From: Shinella fusca
GTDB lineage: Bacteria; Pseudomonadota; Alphaproteobacteria; Rhizobiales; Rhizobiaceae
DNA length: 64,000 bases
Assembly: GCF_014203155.1 (NCBI RefSeq)
Contig: NZ_JACHIK010000005.1
Span: 238,689-302,688, forward strand
Direction: 5' to 3'
A program made the position numbers and the translations under genes. The number at the start of each line of letters is the position of its first letter. Positions within the stretch are counted from its first letter, which is position 1. Of the stretch, positions 1-7,805 are shown in pieces. The notes under the pieces are model-generated. The model was given only the letters and a program-made list of their open reading frames with translations, ran no database searches and was not told the origin of the DNA.

Positions 1-171
1 TTGTTGGGGAAGTGGTGCAGCAGCCCGCCCTTGCTGACGCCGGCGGCCTGCGAGACCGCATCGAGCGTCACGCTCGCCGGCCCCTTCTCCAGCGATAGCT
101 TCGCCGCGACCTCCAGCAATTGCTGGCGGACGGCTTCGGGTTGCTTCCTGCGGTGATGGGCCTTGCTCATG
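1..171 (-). CDS. TetR-family transcriptional regulator (N-terminal part, runs off the window)
   Basis: The 57 visible residues start at the ATG at 171 and read leftward off the window. They form the helix-turn-helix of a TetR repressor: a basic N-terminus (SKAHHRRKQ), then a helix, then SVTLDAVSQAAGVSKGGLLHHF, here seen as TLDAVSQAAGVSKGGLLHHF, the usual TetR recognition-helix signature. The ligand-binding domain is outside the window, so the ligand and targets cannot be told. A perfect 14-bp palindrome lies 10 bp upstream of the start codon, so the gene probably represses itself. The divergent globin gene starts 113 bp away and might be a target; that is inference. Confidence 0.85.
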
Positions 172-181
172 GTATAAACAT

Positions 182-195
182 ACCGTCTGGACGGT
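182..195. promoter_or_regulatory. Palindromic operator, probably for the adjacent TetR repressor
   Basis: ACCGTC-TG-GACGGT is a perfect 6-2-6 inverted repeat directly upstream of the TetR start codon. Its size and position are typical of a TetR autoregulatory operator. Binding is inferred from position only. Confidence 0.6.
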
Positions 196-284
196 TTTAT
201 GTCAATGGCGCAAGCGCGCGCCGGCAAGTTGCCGCAGGCGCGATGCGGCGTTGCCTGCACGCCTTGCCGGAGCTATGAAAAGCC

Positions 285-701
285 ATGACGGAAACGGGCG
301 ACGACCGGGAACAGCAAGGCGAGGCGATCACGCTCTACGAGGCGGTCGGCGGGGATGCCGGCGTGCGGGCGCTGACGCGCCGTTTCTACGCGCTGATGGA
401 CAGCCTGCCGGAGGCGGCGCGCTGCCGCGCCATCCATCCGCCGGACCTCTCGGGCAGCGAGGAAAAGCTCTACGAATACCTCACGGGCTGGCTGGGCGGA
501 CCGCCGCTCTACACGCAGAAGCGCGGCCATCCCATGCTGCGCCGCCGCCATTTCATGGCGTCGATCGGTCCTGCGGAACGGGACGAATGGCTGCTCTGCT
601 TCGTGCGGGCGCTGGAGGAGACCGTGCCGAGCGAGGGCCTGCGCAAGATCATCCTCGAGCCGGTGACGCGGCTCGCCCACCACATGCAGAACCAGGAATA
701 G
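285..701 (+). CDS. Group II truncated hemoglobin
   Basis: 138 residues, normal length for a cytoplasmic 2-on-2 globin. The start TLYEAVGGDAGVRALTRRFY (residues 16-35) and the segment YTQKRGHPMLRRRHF (76-90) are characteristic of group II truncated hemoglobins; His89 is the expected proximal heme ligand (F8) and Trp102 falls near the group II G8 tryptophan. Such proteins bind oxygen or nitric oxide and are linked to nitrosative or oxidative stress; which role applies here is unknown. A DUF423 gene follows after 8 bp, so the two are probably co-transcribed. Confidence 0.88.
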   Translation: MTETGDDREQQGEAITLYEAVGGDAGVRALTRRFYALMDSLPEAARCRAIHPPDLSGSEEKLYEYLTGWLGGPPLYTQKRGHPMLRRRHFMASIGPAERDEWLLCFVRALEETVPSEGLRKIILEPVTRLAHHMQNQE

Positions 702-709
702 GAAGAGCC

Positions 710-1075
710 ATGTCGTTTTCGTTCCGCTCGGCAACATTGCTGGTCGCCGGCCTGATGGGGATCGCGGGCGTCGCCACGGCGGCGGCGGCCTCCCACGGCA
801 GCGATCCGCGGCTGATGGCCGGCGCCTCGGCCATGTGCCTTGCCCATGCCCCGGCGCTTGTCGCGCTTCATGCGGCCTGGCCCGCCATGCGGACGGCCCC
901 GCTCGCCGCGCTGCTGCTGGCGCTCGGCACGGCGCTCTTTGCCGGAGACCTCGTCTTCCGGCATTTTTCCGGACACGGGCTCTTCCCGATGTCCGCGCCG
1001 ACCGGCGGCATGATCATGATGGCGGGCTGGCTGGCGGTCGCGCTCGGCGCTTTCCTGCCGCGACGGGAAGGCTGA
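710..1075 (+). CDS. DUF423 family small membrane protein
   Basis: 121 residues with about four hydrophobic segments (near residues 5-25, 40-57, 63-80 and 98-115). The N-terminal Gly/Ala-rich stretch ending in SHG and the second helix with LAHAPALVALH match the DUF423 (YgdD) family of inner-membrane proteins of unknown function. The start is the ATG at 710, preceded by GGAAGAG; a longer upstream reading of this frame crosses the globin gene and is not credible. It sits 8 bp behind the globin gene. Confidence 0.8.
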   Translation: MSFSFRSATLLVAGLMGIAGVATAAAASHGSDPRLMAGASAMCLAHAPALVALHAAWPAMRTAPLAALLLALGTALFAGDLVFRHFSGHGLFPMSAPTGGMIMMAGWLAVALGAFLPRREG

Positions 1076-1112
1076 CGCCCCGCGCCGAAGCGCGGGGCGC
1101 GGGCAACGCCAC

Positions 1113-1382
1113 CTAGATGGAATCCCGCCGCAGCCGGCGCGGCGCGGGAAAGGCAAGGACATTGTCGTTGCGCGCCTCGAGCGCCGGGCCCGGCTCGAAG
1201 CCCGAAAGGCGGGCCGGCGGGCGGGCGCTCTCGATCGGGAAGGCCGTGACGTTCGCGCTTTCCAGCATCTCCGTCCGGCGCGTCAGGAGCGCATAGAGCT
1301 CCGGCACGAGGCCATCGCCGTTCTGGGCGGCCAGCTTGTGCAGGCCGATCATCATGAAGGCCTCGGGTCTTTCTTCATTCAC
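1113..1382 (-). CDS. Hypothetical protein, translationally coupled to the DUF2325 gene
   Basis: 89 residues if started at the GTG at 1382, which overlaps the upstream DUF2325 stop codon as GTGA; an ATG ten codons further in would also serve. No family is recognised. The N-terminal half (ALLTRRTEMLESANVTAFP) looks helical; the C-terminal half is Pro/Arg-rich and probably disordered, ending LRRDSI. The stop-start overlap indicates that it is made with the DUF2325 protein and may act with it. Confidence 0.55.
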   Translation of the reverse strand: MNEERPEAFMMIGLHKLAAQNGDGLVPELYALLTRRTEMLESANVTAFPIESARPPARLSGFEPGPALEARNDNVLAFPAPRRLRRDSI

Positions 1383-1993
1383 TGGACATTGTCTCCCTGG
1401 GTCATGCTCTGCAGGGCCCGCTCGAAGGAGGACTTGCTGCCGTTGCGCAGCGGCACGAAGGCCTTCTCCCACTTCTTGCAGCCCGTCTTCACGCGGATGC
1501 AGGCATCGTGGCTGATACAGTCGATGGGGCAGAAGACGCAGTCGACGGAGGGCAGCACGTTGTCGATGCGGGAGACGGCCTCGCGCAGGCCCCCGTCATG
1601 GTGGATGAGGTTGGCGCCGTAGGAGCTGGCGATCTGGCGCAGATGCGCCACCTGGCAATCGCGCCCGCCGACATAGAGGAAGCTGCGCCCTTCGAGCGCG
1701 GCCTTGCTGTCGTCCCGCACCTCGTTCTGCTGGCGGGCCTGCTGCTGTTGCCTGTGCTTCTCGCGCATCGCCTTCCTCTCCGCTTCGCCGGTACGGCGCT
1801 TGACCTTGGTGATTTCCACGCTGCGCGGCGCCGGTGCGGCAGCCGCCGCTTCCACCGGTGCCGGTGCCGGCACGCCCGCCATCTGTTTCCTGAGGGCCGC
1901 CAGCTGGCGTTCCAGATCGGCAATGCGCCGATCGCGCTCGGCGATCGCTGCTTTCAAAAGCGCTTCAGCGCGGCCGGCAGTCATGGAGGTCAT
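1379..1993 (-). CDS. DUF2325 domain-containing protein
   Basis: 204 residues. Residues about 10-40 and 65-95 are charged and probably coiled coil (ERDRRIADLERQLAAL, then an Arg/Gln-rich stretch), separated by an Ala/Pro linker. The C-terminal DUF2325 domain starts near residue 105 (SFLYVGGRDCQVAHLRQIA) and holds a Cys cluster, CVFCPIDCISHDAC, suited to metal or redox chemistry. DUF2325 is a Rossmann-like domain with no firm function. A TGA-N9-TCA iron box lies about 90 bp upstream, next to tonB, so iron regulation is plausible but inferred. Confidence 0.75.
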   Translation of the reverse strand: MTSMTAGRAEALLKAAIAERDRRIADLERQLAALRKQMAGVPAPAPVEAAAAAPAPRSVEITKVKRRTGEAERKAMREKHRQQQQARQQNEVRDDSKAALEGRSFLYVGGRDCQVAHLRQIASSYGANLIHHDGGLREAVSRIDNVLPSVDCVFCPIDCISHDACIRVKTGCKKWEKAFVPLRNGSKSSFERALQSMTQGDNVQ

Positions 1994-2081
1994 GCAAACT
2001 CCCTTGTGGCACTCCGCAGGGGGCGGAGCCTCGGTTCGCCGGCACCCTACAAAACATGAGTTTCACAGTAAAGTATAAACA

Positions 2082-2096
2082 TGACCACAAAACTCA
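2082..2096. promoter_or_regulatory. Putative IRO (RirA) box upstream of the DUF2325 gene
   Basis: TGA-CCACAAAAC-TCA fits the rhizobial iron-responsive operator TGA-N9-TCA exactly. It lies 89 bp upstream of the DUF2325 start. A wider inverted repeat, ATGAGTTT at 2056-2063 with AAACTCAT at 2090-2097, surrounds it. The six-base motif is short enough to occur by chance, so location is the main support. Confidence 0.4.
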
Positions 2097-2107
2097 TATT
2101 TTAACGC

Positions 2108-2139
2108 AAAAAAATCCCGCCGGCGCCAGACAGGCGGGA
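2108..2139 (-). terminator. Rho-independent terminator after tonB
   Basis: On the minus strand a 7-bp GC-rich stem (2133-2139 with 2115-2121) is followed by seven T residues (2114-2108). It begins 10 bp after the tonB stop codon. Confidence 0.8.
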
Positions 2140-2148
2140 ATGACGATC

Positions 2149-3036
2149 TCAGTTGAAGACGATCGGGATGTTGAAGGCCCAGGAAGAGCGTCCCGCGGCC
2201 TCCGGTATCCTGGCGAAGGGCGCCGCGCGCTGCACCGATTCGAGCGCCGCCCGGTCGAGCGCCCCGCTGCCGGAGCTGCGGGCGATGCGGATGCCGCTCG
2301 CCTGCCCGCCCGCGCCGACGACGAAGCTCACCACGACGCTGCCGCGTTCGCCGCCCGGTGCACGGCGCTTGGCCCGGTTGATCTTGTTGCGCACCTTGCC
2401 CGGATAGTTGCTGACGGCGGCATTGCCGGCGGCGGAGGAATTGCCCTTCTTCTGGCCGCCCACAGAGGCGGTCTTGACGTCGGCCGAGCCGTCGATCTCG
2501 CCCTTTGCCGTGCTCGCCCTGGCCTTGCCCTTCTCGCCGGCCTTCCTGACGACCTTCGGCTTCTTCTGCTCGACCTTCCGGACCGGCTCGTCCTTCTTCT
2601 CGGGAACCGGCTTGATCTCCTGCTCCGGCTCGATTTCCGGCTTGATCTCGGGAACGGGAACCGCGGCGATCTCCACTTCGGCGGAGGGAACGATCAGTTC
2701 CTGCACCGGCTCTGAGGCGACGGGATCGACCGGCGAGACCATTTCCGTCGTCTCCGGCTGGATCTCGGTCGGCTGGATTTCCGATACCTGCTGGGGAACC
2801 GGCTCCGTCACGTCCGGCTCGATTTCCTCGGGCCTGATGACGTCGTCGGGATTGCCCGATTCCACCGCCTCGAAGGCGCTGTTGCCGAGCATCGCCACCT
2901 CAGCGACGACGCCGCCGGCGATCAGCGCCTCATCCTGCTTCTCGGCGGGGGCCAGCGTGAGGATCGCGGCCGCGCCGGCATGGGCGAGCAGGGACACGAC
3001 GCCCGCACCGATCCAGAGCCACTTGCTTCCACTCAT
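2149..3036 (-). CDS. tonB: Energy transducer TonB
   Basis: 295 residues from the ATG at 3036; an in-frame ATG five codons upstream (3051) is possible. The order is typical of TonB: a short cytoplasmic tail, one membrane anchor (WLWIGAGVVSLLAHAGAAAI), a long Pro/Glu/Lys-rich periplasmic spacer, and a C-terminal domain over about the last 80 residues (VSFVVGAGGQASGIRIARSS) that contacts receptor TonB boxes. It transmits ExbBD proton-motive energy to outer-membrane receptors. ExbB/ExbD and the heme receptor are not in the window. It follows a secreted-protein gene by about 58 bp and is divergent from hmuSTUV, the arrangement known in Rhizobium. Confidence 0.9.
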   Translation of the reverse strand: MSGSKWLWIGAGVVSLLAHAGAAAILTLAPAEKQDEALIAGGVVAEVAMLGNSAFEAVESGNPDDVIRPEEIEPDVTEPVPQQVSEIQPTEIQPETTEMVSPVDPVASEPVQELIVPSAEVEIAAVPVPEIKPEIEPEQEIKPVPEKKDEPVRKVEQKKPKVVRKAGEKGKARASTAKGEIDGSADVKTASVGGQKKGNSSAAGNAAVSNYPGKVRNKINRAKRRAPGGERGSVVVSFVVGAGGQASGIRIARSSGSGALDRAALESVQRAAPFARIPEAAGRSSWAFNIPIVFN

Positions 3037-3094
3037 CACATCACCCGTCATTCCGTTTCATGCATCGCGGCGCGTCATGGCCGCGGTCTTGGCC

Positions 3095-3526
3095 TCAGCC
3101 TTCGAGGCCGGCGGTCGCCTTGCTGCGCGTGACGATACCGTCCATGCAGCGGCCCTTTTCCAGCCCCTCGCCTTCGCAGACCGGCGCATCGTTGATCAAG
3201 AGGTTCTTGACGGCCTCGCACTTGATGCCCGGCACATCGAACTGGCGCACCTTGGACTTGCCCGCCGGCAGGTCGCGGAAATCGAGAAGGGCCAGACGCT
3301 CGACCGTGCCCTTGTCGTTGAAGATCACGAATTCGAAGGAAACCTTGGAAATGTCCTGCGCAAGGCCGTTGGCTGCCACGAAGGTGAAGAGGCAGCCCTT
3401 CTGCGAGGCGGCGAGCGCGTTGAGCTCGACCTCCAGCCCCCTGGCGGCGGCCGCGTCCTGCGCTGCCGCGCCCGTGGCGGCGGCAAGGGAAAGCGTCGCG
3501 GAAAGAAGAAGGGTGCGTAGGGTCAT
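3095..3526 (-). CDS. Secreted protein of unknown function encoded with tonB
   Basis: 143 residues from the internal ATG at 3526, chosen because it begins a clear signal peptide (MTLRTLLLSATLSLAAATG, cleavage near AAAQ). The mature part has four Cys residues (KGCLFTF, GIKCEAV, APVCEGE, GRCMDG) that could form disulfides, and a beta-rich segment KVSFEFVIFNDKGTVERLALLDF. I do not recognise a named function. It lies upstream of tonB on the same strand and faces the hmu promoter region, so it is likely part of the iron-regulated tonB unit. Confidence 0.7.
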   Translation of the reverse strand: MTLRTLLLSATLSLAAATGAAAQDAAAARGLEVELNALAASQKGCLFTFVAANGLAQDISKVSFEFVIFNDKGTVERLALLDFRDLPAGKSKVRQFDVPGIKCEAVKNLLINDAPVCEGEGLEKGRCMDGIVTRSKATAGLEG

Positions 3527-3652
3527 GGGGCCTGCCTGCCTGAGAAACGCTTCGGAAACGGCCGGAGACCGGCCGCGCTCGATACCACCGGCCGCCGCAG
3601 TCGAAGAATTAACATGACTTTGCCGCTCCGGTATTGCGTGCATAAATAAATA

Positions 3653-3667
3653 TGAGTAATGAAGTCA
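3653..3667. promoter_or_regulatory. Putative IRO (RirA) box between the tonB unit and hmuSTUV
   Basis: TGA-GTAATGAAG-TCA matches TGA-N9-TCA exactly and sits in the only intergenic region between the divergent tonB-side and hmu-side genes, 124 bp before hmuS and 126 bp before the secreted-protein gene. In Rhizobium the hmu and tonB genes are known RirA targets. The motif is symmetric and could serve both directions. Confidence 0.6.
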
Positions 3668-3776
3668 AGATAGTAAACGCCGAAAACCCCGCCAAACCGC
3701 TGTTCCGCCGGGAATTTTTCACCGGAATCCAACGCGGCGGCGAGCAGTACCACGCATTTGGATGAAGGCCGATCCC

Positions 3777-4823
3777 ATGACCGACACGACCCACCCGACC
3801 CCCGCCGAAATCCGCGCCTTCCGCGCCGAGAACCCGAAGATGCGCGAGCGCGATATCGCCGCCCGGCTCGGCATTTCGGAGGCAGCGCTGGTCGCAGCGG
3901 AAGTCGGCCTGACGGCCGTGCGGATCGACGGCAGCGCCAACCGCTTTCTGGAGCGCGCCGAGGCGCTCGGCGAGATCATGGCGCTAACCCGCAACGAAAG
4001 CGTGGTGCACGAGAAGATCGGCGTCTTCGAGAAGGTCACCACCGGCAAGCACGCCTCCATCGTGCTCGGCGAGAACATCGACCTTCGCATCTTCCCCGGC
4101 ACCTGGGCGCACGGCTTCGCCGTCACCAAGACCGACGGCGAGCAGGTGCGCCGCAGCCTGCAGTTCTTCGACAAGGCCGGCACCGCCGTCCACAAGGTGC
4201 ACCTGCGCCCGGCCTCCAACCTTGAAGCCTATGAGGCCATCGTCGCCGATTTCCGCCTCGAGGACCAGTCGCAGGACTTCGTCGCGGTCGTTTCCGAAAA
4301 GACCGTCGAGACCGGCCCCGTCGACGTCGCGGCGCTGCGCGAAAGCTGGAGTGCCATGACCGATACGCACCAGTTCTTCGGCATGCTGCGCAAGCTGAAG
4401 ATCGCCCGGCAGGATGCCGTGCGCAGCGTCGGCGAGGACTTCGCCCACGAGGTGCGCGCCGATGCCGTCGGCGAGCTGCTGCGCCTTGCCGCCGAGCGCG
4501 GCACGGACATCATGTGCTTTGCCGGCAACCACGGCGCGATCCAGATCCATACCGGCCCGGTCGTCAACCTCCAGCCGATGGGCCCCTGGCTCAACGTGCT
4601 CGACCCGACCTTCCACATGCACCTGCGCACGGACCACATCGCCGAATGCTGGGTGGTGCGCAAGCCGACCTCGGACGGCCACGTCACCTCGCTGGAAGCC
4701 TATGACGCAAGCGGCGAGATGATCGTGCAGTTCTTCGGCAAGCGCAAGGAAGGCATGGGCGAGCGCGAAGACTGGCGCGGCCTCCTCGCCGACCTGCCGC
4801 GCCCCGACAGCGCAGCCGCCTGA
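3777..4823 (+). CDS. hmuS: Heme-handling protein HmuS (HemS/ChuS family)
   Basis: 348 residues from the ATG at 3777, preceded by AAGG at 7-10 bases; an in-frame ATG at 3762 is the alternative but has a poorer ribosome site. The protein begins with TPAEIRAFRAENPKMRERDIAARLGISEA, here shortened, the usual HmuS start, and carries two similar halves (KIGVFEKVTTGKHASIVLG in the first, FAGNHGAIQIHTGPV in the second). HmuS proteins take up and process heme delivered by HmuTUV in the cytoplasm and some degrade it. First gene of the hmu operon; hmuT follows after 18 bp. Confidence 0.92.
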   Translation: MTDTTHPTPAEIRAFRAENPKMRERDIAARLGISEAALVAAEVGLTAVRIDGSANRFLERAEALGEIMALTRNESVVHEKIGVFEKVTTGKHASIVLGENIDLRIFPGTWAHGFAVTKTDGEQVRRSLQFFDKAGTAVHKVHLRPASNLEAYEAIVADFRLEDQSQDFVAVVSEKTVETGPVDVAALRESWSAMTDTHQFFGMLRKLKIARQDAVRSVGEDFAHEVRADAVGELLRLAAERGTDIMCFAGNHGAIQIHTGPVVNLQPMGPWLNVLDPTFHMHLRTDHIAECWVVRKPTSDGHVTSLEAYDASGEMIVQFFGKRKEGMGEREDWRGLLADLPRPDSAAA

Positions 4824-4841
4824 GGCAATCCCGGAAGGATC

Positions 4842-5789
4842 ATGACCATGAGCAAGAGCTTCGATCTTCGCCGCGTCCGGCCGCTGGGTGCGGCGCTCAC
4901 CGCCGTCGCGCTCTCCCTCCCGTTCGTCCTGCCGCTCGCCGCGCCCGGCCCGGACGGCTTCGTGCGCGAGGCCGTCGCGCAGGAGATGCAGAAGGTCGAC
5001 ACCTCGAAGCTCGTCACCATCGGCGGCGCGGTCACCGAGATCGTCTACGCCCTCGGCGAAGGCGACCGGCTGGTCGCCCGCGACAGCACCAGCATGTATC
5101 CGGAAGAAGCGCTGAAGCTGCCGGATGTCGGCTATATGCGGGCGCTGTCGCCGGAAGGCGTCATCGCCGTCAACCCGACCGCCATCCTCGCCGTCGAAGG
5201 CAGCGGCCCGACCGATGCGCTCGCCGTGCTGAAGACCGCCGGCATCCCCTTCGAGACCGTGCCGGAAGGTTACGACCGCGCCGCGATCCTCAAGAAGATC
5301 GACGTCGTCGGCGATTTCCTCGGCGTGCCGGAAAAGGCCAAGGCGCTGGAAGAAACGGTCGGCGCCGACCTCGACGTCGCCATCGCGGATGCCGCCAGGC
5401 GGCCGCAGAGCGAGCGCAAGCGCGTGCTCTTCATCCTCAGCTTCCAGAACGGCCGCATCATGGCCGCCGGCAGGCACACCGCCGCCGACGGCATCATCGG
5501 CCTTGCCGGCGCGATCAACGCGACCGAAGACACGTTCGACGGCTATAAGCCCCTTACCGACGAGGCGGTCATCAACGCGAAGCCCGACGTCGTCATGGTC
5601 ATGACGCGCCCCGGCGCGGGCAGCACGGACGAGGAAGTCCTTGCCCATCCGGCGATTGCCGTCACGCCCGCCGGCCAGAACAAGGCGGTCCTGCGCATGA
5701 ACAGCCTGCACCTGCTCGGCTTCGGCCCGCGCACCGCCTCCGCCATCCGCGACCTCAACAAAGAACTCTACGGCAATGTCTCTCAATGA
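4842..5789 (+). CDS. hmuT: Periplasmic heme-binding protein HmuT
   Basis: 315 residues, an ABC class III (helical-backbone) binding protein. The N-terminal export signal is long: basic SKSFDLRRVRP, then a hydrophobic stretch near residues 17-35, with a likely cleavage after AVAQ about residue 47. The mature start KLVTIGGAVTEIVYALGEGDRLVARDST is diagnostic of heme/cobalamin-type binding proteins. It brings heme from the periplasm to HmuUV. Its end overlaps the start of hmuU by 14 bp, so the two are translationally coupled. Confidence 0.9.
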   Translation: MTMSKSFDLRRVRPLGAALTAVALSLPFVLPLAAPGPDGFVREAVAQEMQKVDTSKLVTIGGAVTEIVYALGEGDRLVARDSTSMYPEEALKLPDVGYMRALSPEGVIAVNPTAILAVEGSGPTDALAVLKTAGIPFETVPEGYDRAAILKKIDVVGDFLGVPEKAKALEETVGADLDVAIADAARRPQSERKRVLFILSFQNGRIMAAGRHTAADGIIGLAGAINATEDTFDGYKPLTDEAVINAKPDVVMVMTRPGAGSTDEEVLAHPAIAVTPAGQNKAVLRMNSLHLLGFGPRTASAIRDLNKELYGNVSQ

Positions 5790-6897
5790 CGCTGCGCGCG
5801 GCCCTTTCGCGCGCGGTTCCTTCCTGATGCGCTCGAAGGAAGCGCGCGCCGCCGGTGACAGGACGGCCGTCGCGCGCCTGACGCTCGCCCTCCTCGTCGT
5901 CCTCTCGCTCGCCGCGCTCGCGCTTTCGGTTGCGACCGGCGCCTCGGATGCCTCGGCCCTCAACGTCATCGCAGCGCTGCTGCACGGCACGGAGGACACG
6001 GCGCTCAGCGTGCGCGACCGCATCATCGTCCTCGACATCCGCATGCCCCGGGCGCTCCTCGGCTTCCTCATCGGCGCGGCGCTCGCCATGTCGGGCGCCG
6101 TCATGCAAGGCCTCTTCCGCAATCCGCTCGCCGACCCCGGCCTCGTCGGCATTTCCGCGGGCTCCGCGCTCGGCGCGGTGCTGATGATCGTGCTCGGCGC
6201 CAGCCTGCCGGCCGGCCTGATGCTGGCGCTCGGCGCCTTCGCGCTTCCCGCCGCCGCCTTCATCGGCGGCCTCCTGACGACGCTGCTCCTCTACCGCATC
6301 GCCACGCGCGGCGGGCAGACCTCGGTCGCCACCATGCTTCTTGCCGGCATCGCGATCGCCGCGCTCGCGGGCGCTGCCACCGGCGTCCTCATCTACATGG
6401 CCGACGACAAGCAGCTCCGCGACATCACGTTCTGGAGCCTCGGTTCGCTGTCGGGCATGACCTGGGCGAAGCTCTTCGCCGCCGGCCCGGTCATCCTCCT
6501 TGCCCTCCTCGTCGTGCCGTTCCTTTCACGCGGCCTCAACGCCATCACGCTCGGCGAGGCCGCCGCCTTCCACATGGGCGTCAAGGTGCAGCGGCTGAAA
6601 TACACCGCCGTCGTCGCCGTCGCCGGCGCGGTCGGCGCCTCCGTCGCCGTCAGCGGCGGCATCGGCTTCGTCGGCATCGTCGTGCCGCATCTGCTGCGCA
6701 TCGTCATCGGCCCGGACCACCGCTACCTGCTGCCGGCTTCCGCCCTTCTCGGCGGCGTGCTGATGCTCGGCGCGGACATGCTGGCGCGCACGCTCGTCGC
6801 GCCCGCCGAGCTGCCGATCGGCATCATCACCGCGCTTGCCGGCGCACCCTTCTTCCTGTGGGTGCTCCTGCGCGACCGCGGCCGGAACGGCTGGTGA
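5776..6897 (+). CDS. hmuU: Heme ABC transporter permease HmuU (FecCD family)
   Basis: 373 residues with about ten membrane segments. Typical FecCD features are RMPRALLGFLIGAALAMSGA, QGLFRNPLADPGLVGISAG and the late motif SGGIGFVGIVVPHLLRIVIG. The first 40 residues are Arg/Ala-rich and extend the usual N-terminus; an in-frame ATG at 5827 would trim them. It forms the heme channel with HmuV. It overlaps hmuT and ends 4 bp before hmuV. Confidence 0.92.
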   Translation: MSLNDAARGPFARGSFLMRSKEARAAGDRTAVARLTLALLVVLSLAALALSVATGASDASALNVIAALLHGTEDTALSVRDRIIVLDIRMPRALLGFLIGAALAMSGAVMQGLFRNPLADPGLVGISAGSALGAVLMIVLGASLPAGLMLALGAFALPAAAFIGGLLTTLLLYRIATRGGQTSVATMLLAGIAIAALAGAATGVLIYMADDKQLRDITFWSLGSLSGMTWAKLFAAGPVILLALLVVPFLSRGLNAITLGEAAAFHMGVKVQRLKYTAVVAVAGAVGASVAVSGGIGFVGIVVPHLLRIVIGPDHRYLLPASALLGGVLMLGADMLARTLVAPAELPIGIITALAGAPFFLWVLLRDRGRNGW

Positions 6898-6901
6898 CGC
6901 G

Positions 6902-7690
6902 ATGATCCTCGCACGGAACCTTTCGGTCGGCCTCTCCGGCAGGACCATCGTCGAAGGCGTGTCGCTGACGGCCAGGGCCGGCGAACTCACCGCCATCGTC
7001 GGCCCCAACGGCTCGGGCAAGACGACCACGCTCAAGGCCATCGCCGGCGAGCTTGCCAGCAAGGGCGAGATCACCCTCAACGGCCACGACATCCGCGGGC
7101 TCGAACCCTGGCAGCTCGCCACAAGGCGCGCGGTGCTGCCGCAGGCGGCCACCATCGCCTTTCCCTTCACGGTCCGCGAGATCGTCCGCCTCGGCCTCAC
7201 CGTCGGGCCGAACCGGCATGCCGAGCGCATCGACGCCATCACCGCCGAGGCGCTCGCCGCCGTCGATCTCGGCGGCTTTGCCGGCCGCTTCTACCAGGAG
7301 CTCTCCGGCGGCGAGCAGCAGCGCGTGCAACTCGCCCGCGTCCTCTCGCAGATCTGGGAACCCGTGCTCGACGGCGAGCCCTGCTTCCTCATGCTCGACG
7401 AGCCGGTCTCGGCCCTCGACATCCGCCACCAGCTTACCATCATGCAGCTTGCACGGCGCTATTGCGAGGCCGGCGGCGGGGTGATCGCCGTCATGCACGA
7501 CCTCAACCTCACCGCCATGTTCGCCGACCATATGGTGATGATGAAGGGCGGCCGCATCGAGCGCGCCGGCCCGCCCGCCGAGGTGATGACCGACGACGCC
7601 ATGGAGGCCGTCTTCGGCTGCCGCATGCGCATCAACGGCGTGCCCGCCTCGGGCGCCCCCTTCGTGCTGCCGCACACCGCTTCGTCCTGA
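6902..7690 (+). CDS. hmuV: Heme ABC transporter ATP-binding protein HmuV
   Basis: 262 residues from the ATG at 6902, 4 bp after hmuU; an upstream reading of the frame overlaps hmuU and is rejected. Walker A GPNGSGKT near residue 37, signature LSGGEQQR, Walker B FLMLDEP followed by VSALD, and the switch His in VMHDLN are all present. It powers HmuU. Last gene of the hmu operon. A 115-bp gap with an EcfG promoter separates it from the next gene, which is under different control. Confidence 0.93.
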   Translation: MILARNLSVGLSGRTIVEGVSLTARAGELTAIVGPNGSGKTTTLKAIAGELASKGEITLNGHDIRGLEPWQLATRRAVLPQAATIAFPFTVREIVRLGLTVGPNRHAERIDAITAEALAAVDLGGFAGRFYQELSGGEQQRVQLARVLSQIWEPVLDGEPCFLMLDEPVSALDIRHQLTIMQLARRYCEAGGGVIAVMHDLNLTAMFADHMVMMKGGRIERAGPPAEVMTDDAMEAVFGCRMRINGVPASGAPFVLPHTASS

Positions 7691-7696
7691 TTTTCC

Positions 7697-7721
7697 GGAA
7701 CCTTTTGCGAGATTGCGCGTT
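7697..7721 (+). promoter_or_regulatory. EcfG-type (general stress sigma factor) promoter
   Basis: GGAAC at 7697-7701 and CGTT at 7718-7721 are separated by exactly 16 bp, the alphaproteobacterial EcfG (RpoE2) consensus. It lies 85 bp upstream of the DUF883-like gene. The gene for the sigma factor is about 2.6 kb away. Confidence 0.75.
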
Positions 7722-7805
7722 TTTAGCCCGAGACCGTTCCGCCAAGGGGGTGGAGCGCTGTCGCCCCGCGCCAGGCCGCGGGCGATCCGCAAAAGGAGAA
7801 ACGGC

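Noticed and set aside
2149..3520. Long plus-strand open frames opposite tonB and its neighbour (for example 2408-3520).
   Set aside because: They are antisense shadows caused by high GC third positions; the minus-strand frames encode a clear TonB and a signal-peptide protein.
3984..6263. A 759-residue minus-strand frame opposite hmuS, hmuT and hmuU.
   Set aside because: Composition is Arg/Ala/Gly/Asp-rich with no family resemblance, and the plus strand holds three well-recognised heme-transport genes.
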